Below are positions 1 through 7,420 of a DNA stretch of 64,000 bases, in pieces. Position numbers and translations under genes: made by a program. This DNA is from Butyrivibrio sp. LB2008 (lineage in GTDB: Bacteria > Bacillota > Clostridia > Lachnospirales > Lachnospiraceae): assembly GCF_000621565.1 (NCBI RefSeq), contig NZ_KK211307.1:313406-377405 (forward strand), in the 5' to 3' direction. The stretch's first letter is position 1. Every line of letters begins with the position of its first letter. Below the pieces are notes generated by a model. The model worked only from the letters and a program-made list of their open reading frames with translations, was not told the DNA's origin and did not search any database.

Positions 1-1176
1 GTAGTTACGGAAGAAACAAGTGGCAAGGAAGCCGGTAAAGAGCTGCAGGAGGCCATTGCAGAAGAAGGCAAAAAGCTGATCACCCAAATTGCTGAAGAGC
101 TTGATATATCTGAGGAAGATATTGTAAATGCGATGCAGGTATTGGGAATCACGGCGGCAGATCTGTTTAACCCCGACAACTTGATTCAACTTGTTACAGC
201 AGTGGGCGGCCAGGATGAGGCGGTAAATCTTATCACAGACTCAGAACTCTATACATCATTGCAGGACCTCATGGAGGGTGCGGATAGTATGAGAAGTGAG
301 CTTATGAATGAGCTTAACTTAACTGAGGAAGATTTTAATAACGCTGTCAGCCAAATACATGAGGAATTTTCTCAGGTGACGGAAAAGGTTGCAGAACCTG
401 ATACACAATCAGAACCTGTAATTGAGATAAACGATCTAAGACAGGACAAGGATATCGAGAATCCTGCCGATAAAGAACAAGGCAAGGAAATTAAAAATGA
501 TATCTCTACGGACAGGGCTGATGTGGTCAAAGAAGAATTCAAACCCGTCGAAAATTCCAATAATACAACAAAGAATAACAATCAGTCAGCGAACTATAAT
601 CACGGTTCTGAAGGAGCAACAGTATTCAATCAGTTCCTGAATGGAGTTACCGATGCGATAAACGGAACTCAGGCAGCGGATGAGATGCTTGCATATACCG
701 ACAGAGCCCAGATGGAAAATATCGTAAGACAGATTACCGAGAAGATTACTGTTTCGTCGACAGAAGATGTTACAAAGATGGAACTTCAGCTTCATCCCGC
801 AAGCCTCGGTAATGTAAATATTCTTCTTACAAGCGGTAAAGACGGTATTGTTGCAAGATTTACAGCGCAGAATGAAATCGTAAAAGAAGCTGTGGAGAGC
901 CAGATGCTTCAGCTTCAGCAGAAATTCGAAGCGCACGGCATTAAAGTTACTTCTATAGAAGTTACCGTTTCAAGCCATGCTTTTGAAGAGAATCTTCAAC
1001 AGCAGGGAGGAAGCTCCGGAAATAATGAGCAGGCTTCCAAAGGAAGAAAAGGACTTCGAAGAATAAATCTTCTTGATGCGGATGATATTGCAGTTGATAC
1101 AGAAATGGACGATGCCGAGAGAATATCGGCTCAAATGATGGCTATGAGCGGAAACACTGTAGATTTCAGTGCATAA
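1..1176 (+). CDS. fliK: Flagellar hook-length control protein FliK, 5' truncated
   Basis: The frame is open from the first base, so the gene starts upstream of the window; 391 residues are visible. The C-terminal part (DNA about 760-1010) has the Flg_hook signature: an LHPASLGNV-type strand, a spaced hydrophobic pattern and a Gln-rich helix. In FliK this domain meets FlhB and switches export from hook to filament proteins. The middle is acidic and low in complexity, as expected for the variable ruler segment. It is followed by flgD and a giant flgE, the usual hook-gene neighbourhood. The assignment of the C-terminal domain is solid; the N-terminus cannot be judged. Confidence 0.85.
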   Translation, partial: VVTEETSGKEAGKELQEAIAEEGKKLITQIAEELDISEEDIVNAMQVLGITAADLFNPDNLIQLVTAVGGQDEAVNLITDSELYTSLQDLMEGADSMRSELMNELNLTEEDFNNAVSQIHEEFSQVTEKVAEPDTQSEPVIEINDLRQDKDIENPADKEQGKEIKNDISTDRADVVKEEFKPVENSNNTTKNNNQSANYNHGSEGATVFNQFLNGVTDAINGTQAADEMLAYTDRAQMENIVRQITEKITVSSTEDVTKMELQLHPASLGNVNILLTSGKDGIVARFTAQNEIVKEAVESQMLQLQQKFEAHGIKVTSIEVTVSSHAFEENLQQQGGSSGNNEQASKGRKGLRRINLLDADDIAVDTEMDDAERISAQMMAMSGNTVDFSA

Positions 1177-1198
1177 GCCGGTCGGAAAAGAGGTTAAT

Positions 1199-2110
1199 AT
1201 GGCAGATGTTAATTCTGTTAGTGCAGTAGTTAAAGACGGTAAAGTTCAAAATACCGGCGGAACCAAAGATACAAAAGAACAAGAAAAAGCTAAACAGGCC
1301 AAGGGATACGACAAGGATTCTTTTCTTAAGATCCTTGTCGCCCAGATGAAGTATCAGGATCCCATGGAGCCGACTTCAAATACTGAGTATATCTCACAGT
1401 ATGCTACCTTTACTCAGGTTGAGCAGATGAACAACATGGCAAATGCAATGAGTTTGTCAAGAGCATCTGAGATGGTAGGAAAGACTGTAACTATTACTCA
1501 GACTAATCCGGATACCAAAAAGACAACCGAGATTCAGGGTGTTGTTGACTTTGTTACCTATAGCGGTAATAAGGCATTCCTTAACGTTAACGGAACTAAT
1601 TACAATGTTGATGATGTTACTCAGGTTATTGGTGATGAGTATGCTACCGCGCACAAAAATGCTGTTGATTTCATGGAGAAAATCGATAAACTTCCCAATC
1701 TTATTGAACTTGTCAGCCTTGGTGAGTATGGAGAGAGTATATGGGCACTTGATGAAACTTATAAAGGCTTTGATAAGAAAACAACAGATCTTATCGATAA
1801 GGATTATGAGACATCACTTAAGCAGTATGTTGGCAGAATTGAAGAACTTGAGAGCACTATGCAGGGATTTTTGGATGAAATTGAGGCTCTTCCTGCCGAC
1901 CTTGAGCAGATTACTCTTGAAGAGCATGGAGAAAAGATTGATTCTCTTTATGAGCGTTACATGAATATCGATCAGAAGACAAGATACTACATTGATCCTG
2001 AAGGAGCATATTCAACGGGACTTTTACATTATGTCAACAAGATCGATGATCTCAGAGGAGACGAACACAGAACATATACCAAAAAAGCTACAAATGCTAC
2101 AAACGCATAG
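1199..2110 (+). CDS. flgD: Flagellar hook-assembly scaffold FlgD with helical C-terminal extension
   Basis: FlgD caps the growing hook and allows FlgE to polymerise. Residues about 35-85 hold the conserved FlgD core (DSFLKILVAQMKYQDP...), followed by a Tudor-like segment to about residue 145. From about residue 156 to the end there are two related helical repeats of about 65 residues, each with an 'I..LP....LEE/GEYGE.I..L...Y' pattern, in place of the Ig-like domain of longer FlgD proteins. I chose the ATG at 1199 (MADVNS) because GAGG lies just upstream. A GTG at 1169 would overlap fliK and has no better ribosome site. The gene is in operon with fliK and the downstream TIGR02530-like gene. 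Confidence 0.9.
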   Translation: MADVNSVSAVVKDGKVQNTGGTKDTKEQEKAKQAKGYDKDSFLKILVAQMKYQDPMEPTSNTEYISQYATFTQVEQMNNMANAMSLSRASEMVGKTVTITQTNPDTKKTTEIQGVVDFVTYSGNKAFLNVNGTNYNVDDVTQVIGDEYATAHKNAVDFMEKIDKLPNLIELVSLGEYGESIWALDETYKGFDKKTTDLIDKDYETSLKQYVGRIEELESTMQGFLDEIEALPADLEQITLEEHGEKIDSLYERYMNIDQKTRYYIDPEGAYSTGLLHYVNKIDDLRGDEHRTYTKKATNATNA

Positions 2111-2122
2111 GAGGTATAAGCT

Positions 2123-2548
2123 ATGACAATGGATGGTCGTCAGTTTATGTCCATAGGGCAGGTGCAAGACCAATATTTACATGGGAATGTGCCAAAAACA
2201 GATAAGAATAAACAAAATATTCCAACCGGTGAAAATTCTTTTGCATCAGTACTAAATAAAATCCAAGACTCTGCCGATAATAATATCAGCACGGAGAATC
2301 TTAGATTTTCTAAGCATGCAGTAAACAGACTCAATGACAGAAACATTGAGCTTTCTGCGGAACAGATGCAGAGACTTAACCGCGGAAAAGCTGAAGCCGG
2401 TGAAAAGGGAATAAAAGAGTCACTTATTTTGGTTGACCAGCTTGCATTTATAGTAAATGTTCCCAATAACATGGTGGTTACAGCTATGGATCAGACAGAA
2501 AACAAAAACAATGTATTTACAAACATAGACGGTGCAGTGATCGTATGA
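2123..2548 (+). CDS. TIGR02530-type flagellar operon protein
   Basis: A 141-residue protein in the position normally held by the small conserved 'flagellar operon protein' (TIGR02530) between flgD and flgE. The core around residues 60-125 (FSKHAVNRLNDRNIEL..., then LILVDQLAFIVNVPNNMVVTAMD) matches that family as I remember it. The molecular role is not established; a hook-assembly function is inferred from position. A strong AGGAGG lies 8-9 bases before the ATG at 2123; the in-frame ATG at 2129 is an alternative. A 149-base gap to flgE follows, with only short imperfect hairpins. Confidence 0.8.
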   Translation: MTMDGRQFMSIGQVQDQYLHGNVPKTDKNKQNIPTGENSFASVLNKIQDSADNNISTENLRFSKHAVNRLNDRNIELSAEQMQRLNRGKAEAGEKGIKESLILVDQLAFIVNVPNNMVVTAMDQTENKNNVFTNIDGAVIV

Positions 2549-2697
2549 TTGGACCGAAGCGGCAAAAAGGCCTGAAGTGCCATGCCGTCAGGAAATCTTA
2601 ACTTCCCGACCGACAGAAGGAAGTTCTTTGACGAAAATCACGACGCATCCGTCCAAAATCAAACAGTTATATTTTTTATGATGGAGGACTTTGCCTT

Positions 2698-5600
2698 ATG
2701 ATGAGATCTCTTTATTCTGGTGTAGCAGGACTTAAGACACATCAGACAAAAATGGACGTTATCGGTAACAACATCGCCAACGTTAACACAACTTCTTACA
2801 AATCACAGTCAATCACATTCTCTGATCTTATGTATCAGACTACTCAGACAGCTTCAGGTGCTACAGAGACAAAGGGTGGTGTAAACGCACGTCAGATCGG
2901 TCTTGGTGCTAAATCAGGAGCTATCAATACTGCAATCACATCTCAGGGAACAACACAGACAACAAATAACCCTTTTGATATCATGATCACAGGTCAGTCA
3001 TTCTTCGTTGTTAACAACGGTGTTGAGAATCTTTATACAAGAGACGGTTCATTCTATGTTGACGGTGCGGGAAATCTTGCAATGCAGTCAAACGGATATC
3101 TTGTACAGGGCTGGGCAGCACAGGAAGATAGAGAGACAGGTGAGATTACTGTTAATAAGAATGGCGGACTTTCCAGCCTTCAGATCATGAGCCCCGCTAA
3201 CTTTACATATTCACCTGCATCAACAACAGCAGCATATTTCAATGGAAATATTGATGATAATGATACAAATGTAAAGTCTGATGATGGTAAAGTTATCACA
3301 CTTGAGTTCTATGACAATAAGGGCTATCTCTATACAGGAAAGTTTACACTTAAGAACACAGCTCCCAAGGAAAATCATCTGTATGCTCTTACGCTTACAG
3401 ATATCCTTGATTCTTCAGGAAAGTCTATTAATGACAACGAGAAGAAGTATGACCTTATGAGCCAGATCTCATTTGGTGATATCGGAAATGAGCAGAGAAC
3501 TTCCAAGCCTCAGGTAACACAGCCTACATATAGTGTTAGTGCAGGAGCAGATTCTTCTGTTATTACAATCAATAAAGAAGGCGGAGATGTTAAGTTTGAT
3601 AAGGTTCCTTCAAACGGAAAACTTACAGATCTTATGTCGCCTGAATATAGTAAGAATGATAAGCTTGCAAACCTCTTAAATGATGCTTACGGTCTTTCAG
3701 ATGAAGCTATCAAGGGAGAGTACCCCGGATATCTCACAGCTGAATATACAATCGGCGATGACGGAAAGATCACAATTAATAGCACAGTAAAGAATGTTCC
3801 TTCACTTTTGACGGCGGAGAATGTAATCTTTGATGCTACAAAGTTTACTAATGAGAATATTAAGAATCCCAATACCGAAAGAAAATATTTCGTCAATGCC
3901 GCAACACAGAAAGCATATAAAGTTCCTACTTCAACAGGTACATTTACAGGACAGGCTTCAAATGACATTTCAGCTGAGATGCTTAGAGATGTATTTGGAA
4001 TTAATGAGACATTTGGTGCGGGATATAAGTTTACTTATGATGATGCCGGATATCTTTCAATTTATAAGAATGTTGAAATTCAGAGCACAAAAGGCACAGT
4101 AGATCAGATTTACAGCCAGCTTGAAAAGTTCGCTGACGGAGATAATAAATCACTTATTGACGCACTTGCTTCTTTTAGGGCTTCAGGTGGTACACTTAAT
4201 ACTCTTAATTATGAGTATTCAAATGGCCAGATTACTATAATGCAGCCCGGAACCGAGCCTGCAGACGGCAATAAATCATTTAACATGGATTTCAATGCTG
4301 ATGATATAGGTGCATTTACCAGTCTTGCTGATGGTACAAAGGGGATCCCGACAAATCTTAACTGGGGTACAAATGATGCACTTGATCTTTCATATGAGAA
4401 AATAAGCGATATCGCAAATGATAGTAATGGCACCTATTCTGCTGAGGAAAAGGCTCTTGCACAGAAAATTCTGGATCAGGTAGGTACATACTTTTCTGAT
4501 AGAACAACTAATCTTCCGGGAATAACAAGTGATGATATAGCTGATCTCAAGATAAGGGTTATTGATATGAGCGGAACGCCGGGAATTGACATTATTTATC
4601 CTTCAACTAAGCCTGCTGAGAAGCCGTTCCCTGATGCAACTGCAACATTACCTACAACTTATGAGAATAAGCCTTTTGCGAATGCACATTATAAGGACAC
4701 AGATTATAAGTCTGAGACACCTAAGTATGTATACAATAGTTCAAATACATACGGAACTTCATATTATCTTCTTGGCGATAAGCTTGAAACTACAATAACC
4801 AAGAGTACAATTAATGCTGATTTCCTTAGAACAGTATTCCCCGGAGCAGATGCAGATATTACAAAGCTTCTTGCAGAGATGGATCTTAATCCTAACAGAG
4901 AATACAAGATGACAGTTGAGTCATCTGGATATCTTTCAATCACACACAAAGAGCCCAGCGAAGGAAAGTCGCCTGTGTATGACACCAAAGCTGATGATGG
5001 ATCATTTACATACAAGACAAATCAGGCTTATGAAGATGTTCCCAGAATGGGTAATATTTCAGACCTTCTTGAGACATCAAACGGTAAGTACAAAGGGCTT
5101 CTTAGCAAGGTATATGGAATAAGCGATGAGATGGCTGATGCTTACGGACTTGACGGAACATATTCAATTGACAATACACCCGGATCATCAACATTTGGAC
5201 AGATTTCACTCAGAACAGGTGATCATTCGATCCAGCTTAAGTTTAATGCTGATGACGGATCAATTCAGGCTGCAGACAATGGCAAGGACGGTAAGGTAAA
5301 TATTACATTTGGTCAGGGATATCCCGGACTTGAGGCATTTGGATTCCAGGCTTCACCCAACAATGCAGCAGAGCGGGAGAGAGCATATACAATTTCAGTA
5401 GACTTTTCTTCTCTTACAAACTACAACACAAGCGGTTCTGCAACAATCAAGGCTGTTAAGGGTGACATGCATTCACTTAACACAGGTCGTGCTGTTGGTG
5501 AGATGAACGGCGTATCTGTAAGTGATAACGGACAGATTTACGCATCATATTCAAACGGACAGACAAAGCTTTTGGGACAGATCGCATCAGCTGAGTTTGC

Positions 5601-5850
5601 TAATGCATCAGGTCTTTCAAAGCAGGGTGACAACCTCTATGCTTCAACACTTAACTCAGGTGAGGCAACTGTTCAGGATATTACAACTGACGGTGGCTAC
5701 ATGAGCACAGGCGTTTTGGAAATGTCAAACGTAGACCTTTCAGCTCAGTTTACAGAGATGATCACAACACAGCGTGGTTTCCAGGCTAACAGCCGTATCA
5801 TCACAGTATCAGATACACTTCTTGAGGAGCTTACAAACCTTAAGAGATAA
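2698..5850 (+). CDS. flgE: Flagellar hook protein FlgE, unusually large
   Basis: FlgE builds the curved hook that joins basal body and filament. The N-terminus (MRSLYSGVAGLKTHQTKMD, then GNNIANVNTTSYK) and C-terminus (GYMSTGVLEMSNVDLSAQF, FQANSRIITVSDTLL) are the conserved D0 coiled-coil segments of rod/hook proteins. The protein has 1050 residues, well above the roughly 400-700 that is usual. The excess is a central insertion of degenerate repeated units (about residues 300-840), probably surface-exposed. GGAGG lies 10 bases before the ATG at 2698; the ATG at 2701 is equally possible. A rho-independent terminator follows at once. Confidence 0.93.
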   Translation: MMRSLYSGVAGLKTHQTKMDVIGNNIANVNTTSYKSQSITFSDLMYQTTQTASGATETKGGVNARQIGLGAKSGAINTAITSQGTTQTTNNPFDIMITGQSFFVVNNGVENLYTRDGSFYVDGAGNLAMQSNGYLVQGWAAQEDRETGEITVNKNGGLSSLQIMSPANFTYSPASTTAAYFNGNIDDNDTNVKSDDGKVITLEFYDNKGYLYTGKFTLKNTAPKENHLYALTLTDILDSSGKSINDNEKKYDLMSQISFGDIGNEQRTSKPQVTQPTYSVSAGADSSVITINKEGGDVKFDKVPSNGKLTDLMSPEYSKNDKLANLLNDAYGLSDEAIKGEYPGYLTAEYTIGDDGKITINSTVKNVPSLLTAENVIFDATKFTNENIKNPNTERKYFVNAATQKAYKVPTSTGTFTGQASNDISAEMLRDVFGINETFGAGYKFTYDDAGYLSIYKNVEIQSTKGTVDQIYSQLEKFADGDNKSLIDALASFRASGGTLNTLNYEYSNGQITIMQPGTEPADGNKSFNMDFNADDIGAFTSLADGTKGIPTNLNWGTNDALDLSYEKISDIANDSNGTYSAEEKALAQKILDQVGTYFSDRTTNLPGITSDDIADLKIRVIDMSGTPGIDIIYPSTKPAEKPFPDATATLPTTYENKPFANAHYKDTDYKSETPKYVYNSSNTYGTSYYLLGDKLETTITKSTINADFLRTVFPGADADITKLLAEMDLNPNREYKMTVESSGYLSITHKEPSEGKSPVYDTKADDGSFTYKTNQAYEDVPRMGNISDLLETSNGKYKGLLSKVYGISDEMADAYGLDGTYSIDNTPGSSTFGQISLRTGDHSIQLKFNADDGSIQAADNGKDGKVNITFGQGYPGLEAFGFQASPNNAAERERAYTISVDFSSLTNYNTSGSATIKAVKGDMHSLNTGRAVGEMNGVSVSDNGQIYASYSNGQTKLLGQIASAEFANASGLSKQGDNLYASTLNSGEATVQDITTDGGYMSTGVLEMSNVDLSAQFTEMITTQRGFQANSRIITVSDTLLEELTNLKR

Positions 5851-5880
5851 TAATTAAAGTTATAAATCATATCATAAGGC

Positions 5881-5918
5881 AAGCGCCCATATCCGGTCGG
5901 GGATGTGGGCGCTTTTTT
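5881..5918 (+). terminator. Rho-independent terminator after flgE
   Basis: A 14-base-pair stem (arms 5881-5894 and 5900-5913, one G-T pair) is followed by a T-run. It ends the hook-gene transcript, so flbD and motAB beyond the inserted island need their own promoter. Its stem-loop closely resembles the one after the antitoxin gene at 6492. Confidence 0.88.
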
Positions 5919-5919
5919 C

Positions 5920-5948
5920 TTGAATCATATTTATTTAATATGTATAAT
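5920..5948 (+). promoter_or_regulatory. Sigma-A-type promoter of brnTA
   Basis: TTGAAT (5920-5925), 17-base spacer, TATAAT (5943-5948). It overlaps the tail of the flgE terminator. The expected transcription start, about 7 bases after the -10 box, falls on or next to the ATG at 5955, so the toxin message may be leaderless. Confidence 0.7.
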
Positions 5949-5954
5949 ATATGT

Positions 5955-6248
5955 ATGAATGAAATAAGTTTTGAATGGGATGAAAATAAGAATACAATAA
6001 ATAAAGATAAACATGGCGTATCATTTGAAGAAGCTAGAACAGTTTTTTATGATGAGGATGCTCTTTTGGAATATGATGAGGATCATTCAGTACAAGAAGA
6101 TCGGTTTCGTATTCTCGGGATGAGTTATTCCGGAAAAGTGCTTATGGTTGTACATTGCATTCGAGAAGAATCAGTTATCAGAATTATATCATCTCGAAAA
6201 GCGAAAGAAAATGAACGCAAAGGTTATGAAAGGAGTAAGGGTTTATGA
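5955..6248 (+). CDS. brnT: BrnT-family toxin (type II toxin-antitoxin ribonuclease)
   Basis: A 97-residue protein with the BrnT/DUF497 layout: SFEWDENKNTINKDKHGVSF at the N-terminus, an acidic FYDEDA stretch, and a C-terminal RIISSRKAKENERKGYE motif. BrnT folds like RelE and cleaves RNA; BrnA neutralises it and represses the operon. I chose the ATG at 5955 because the promoter's -10 box covers 5943-5948, which rules out the earlier ATG at 5940; no Shine-Dalgarno sequence precedes it. It overlaps the antitoxin gene by 4 bases (ATGA), toxin first as in known brnTA pairs. Family call is firm, activity untested. Confidence 0.85.
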   Translation: MNEISFEWDENKNTINKDKHGVSFEEARTVFYDEDALLEYDEDHSVQEDRFRILGMSYSGKVLMVVHCIREESVIRIISSRKAKENERKGYERSKGL

Positions 6249-6484
6249 AGAAAATAAATGAGGATGATGAATTTTTGGAAAAAGAATTTGATTTTAGTAA
6301 AGCAGTTAAGAATCCTTATGCTAAAAAGCTTCAAAAAAAGATAACCATGAATGTCAGAGAAGATGCACTGGAGTATTTTAAAAAGCAGTCGTCTGAATCT
6401 GGAATCCCATATCAAACACTCATAAATCTATATCTTATTGATTGTGCAGACCATAATAAAAAACTTGAAATCCAGTGGAAATAA
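6245..6484 (+). CDS. brnA: BrnA-like antitoxin
   Basis: A 79-residue protein starting inside the toxin stop codon, with AGGAG about 12 bases upstream. The N-terminal half (EFDFSKAVKNPYAKKLQKK) is typical of antitoxins paired with BrnT and would wrap the toxin. The C-terminal half (ITMNVREDALEYFKKQ..., then GIPYQTLINLYL) is a CopG/ribbon-helix-helix-like DNA-binding unit. It likely autoregulates the promoter at 5920. A terminator follows 7 bases after the stop, so the pair forms a closed two-gene unit inside the flagellar locus. Confidence 0.82.
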   Translation: MKKINEDDEFLEKEFDFSKAVKNPYAKKLQKKITMNVREDALEYFKKQSSESGIPYQTLINLYLIDCADHNKKLEIQWK

Positions 6485-6491
6485 TGTAAGC

Positions 6492-6525
6492 GGCCACATC
6501 CCGGTAGGGATGTGGCCATATTTTG
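6492..6525 (+). terminator. Terminator after brnTA
   Basis: A perfect 11-base-pair stem (6492-6502 with 6507-6517) with a GGTA loop, followed by ATATTTT. It also sits 25 bases from the 3' end of the convergent recombinase gene. The loop and inner stem share about 14 bases with the flgE terminator at 5881-5918. Confidence 0.8.
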
Positions 6526-6549
6526 TAATCATGAAGTTGAATTTAGCTA

Positions 6550-7119
6550 TCATACTAACTCGACATGGCTTTGGAGGGCTTCCTCCATCTCGCGGGCGTC
6601 TACGCCGAGGTATCTTTTGGTGATATCGGGAGAAGAGTGCTGGAAGAACTCCATTACAAGGACTATGTTGTAACCGTTGTCTTCGTACAAACGCATTCCG
6701 CAGTATTTTCTGAAGCTGTGTGTTGATACGTTTTCGTATCCGAGATATTCACAGACTTTGTGCAAGTATTTTTGTACGGCTCGTTCACTAATGATGAATA
6801 TCAGCTCATCATTTTTGATATTGTTTTCTTTGATATAATCTTTCAGATGGTTGTAATACGCTTCTGAAACAGTCTTATACCGCTTTTTCTTTGTTTTCTT
6901 TTCAATGATATTTATCTTATGAACATTTCCGGCTGCAATAAAGCTTGAGGGCTTCAGAGCAAGAATGTCTTCGATGCGAATCCCTAAATTGGCCTCTGCA
7001 ATAAGAATCTCCGCAATGCGATGGTTTGCGCGGAACTGTTTGGAAGCTCCGACGCGCATTGTCTCAATTATTTCAGTGTATTGTTCTCTGGTGATCGGTA
7101 CGGTTGCGTATTGTCCCAT
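6550..7119 (-). CDS. Tyrosine recombinase, catalytic domain only
   Basis: A 189-residue protein with all residues of a tyrosine-recombinase active site: Arg48 (LGIRIEDIL), a Lys-rich beta-hairpin around residues 74-82, H134-x-x-R137 (HSFRK), His161 and Tyr170 (SPDITKRYLG). The N-terminal core-binding (SAM-like) domain of XerC and phage integrases is absent, so it is about 100 residues shorter than usual. AGGA lies 8 bases before the ATG at 7119; a TTG at 7125 is in frame but has worse spacing. It is divergent from the ribbon-helix-helix/coiled-coil gene and has its own promoter. The sites it recombines are unknown. Confidence 0.85.
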   Translation of the reverse strand: MGQYATVPITREQYTEIIETMRVGASKQFRANHRIAEILIAEANLGIRIEDILALKPSSFIAAGNVHKINIIEKKTKKKRYKTVSEAYYNHLKDYIKENNIKNDELIFIISERAVQKYLHKVCEYLGYENVSTHSFRKYCGMRLYEDNGYNIVLVMEFFQHSSPDITKRYLGVDAREMEEALQSHVELV

Positions 7120-7223
7120 TTTCAAGTCCTTTATTAAATCTATTGCCTCTCCATGTTATTTTGAGCCTATTTTTCCGTAAAATTCATATAATGGAATTTG
7201 GCGTTAAAATTAAGCATATCGAT

Positions 7224-7252
7224 AGTATATACGCATTTATTGCGTTTTTCAA
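7224..7252 (-). promoter_or_regulatory. Promoter of the recombinase gene with palindrome in the spacer
   Basis: Read on the minus strand: TTGAAA (7252-7247), 17-base spacer, TATACT (7229-7224). The spacer contains the inverted repeat ACGCA-N5-TGCGT (7231-7245), placed where a bound repressor would block polymerase. The implied leader to the ATG at 7119 is about 100 bases. Confidence 0.68.
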
Positions 7253-7262
7253 TGATTTTGGG

Positions 7263-7286
7263 TTCGCATAATATGCATTTTGCGAA
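7263..7286. repeat. Inverted repeat TTCGCA-N12-TGCGAA
   Basis: Six-base perfect arms at 7263-7268 and 7281-7286, between the two divergent promoters. The core TGCGAA/TTCGCA resembles the TGCGT/ACGCA arms in the recombinase promoter, suggesting related binding sites for one regulator. Confidence 0.5.
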
Positions 7287-7302
7287 CTTTATATACGTGT
7301 AC

Positions 7303-7328
7303 AATGTGTACACTGTAATGTACACATT
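7303..7328. promoter_or_regulatory. 10-bp inverted repeat, candidate operator
   Basis: Perfect arms AATGTGTACA (7303-7312) and TGTACACATT (7319-7328) with a 6-base spacer; an extra GTGTACA copy lies at 7297-7303. It ends 5 bases upstream of the -35 box of the coiled-coil gene. This is the placement and symmetry expected for autoregulation by its ribbon-helix-helix domain (inference). Confidence 0.55.
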
Positions 7329-7333
7329 ACAAG

Positions 7334-7362
7334 TTGAAAGTTTGTGCGTGCGATGTTACAAT
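7334..7362 (+). promoter_or_regulatory. Promoter of the RHH/coiled-coil gene
   Basis: TTGAAA (7334-7339), 17-base spacer, TACAAT (7357-7362), followed by a leader of about 50 bases to the ATG at 7421. Confidence 0.65.
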
Positions 7363-7420
7363 GAAATCATTAAAATACGAATAAAGTGTAATTTTGTTCT
7401 GAAATTGAGAAGGAGACAAG

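Noticed and set aside
1169..1198. A GTG-started longer FlgD overlapping fliK.
   Set aside because: The added residues are unlike FlgD, and GAGG fits the ATG at 1199.
7297..7328. The TGTACA repeats as a short CRISPR-like array.
   Set aside because: Only three partial copies, no regular spacers and no cas genes; operator-like symmetry explains them better.
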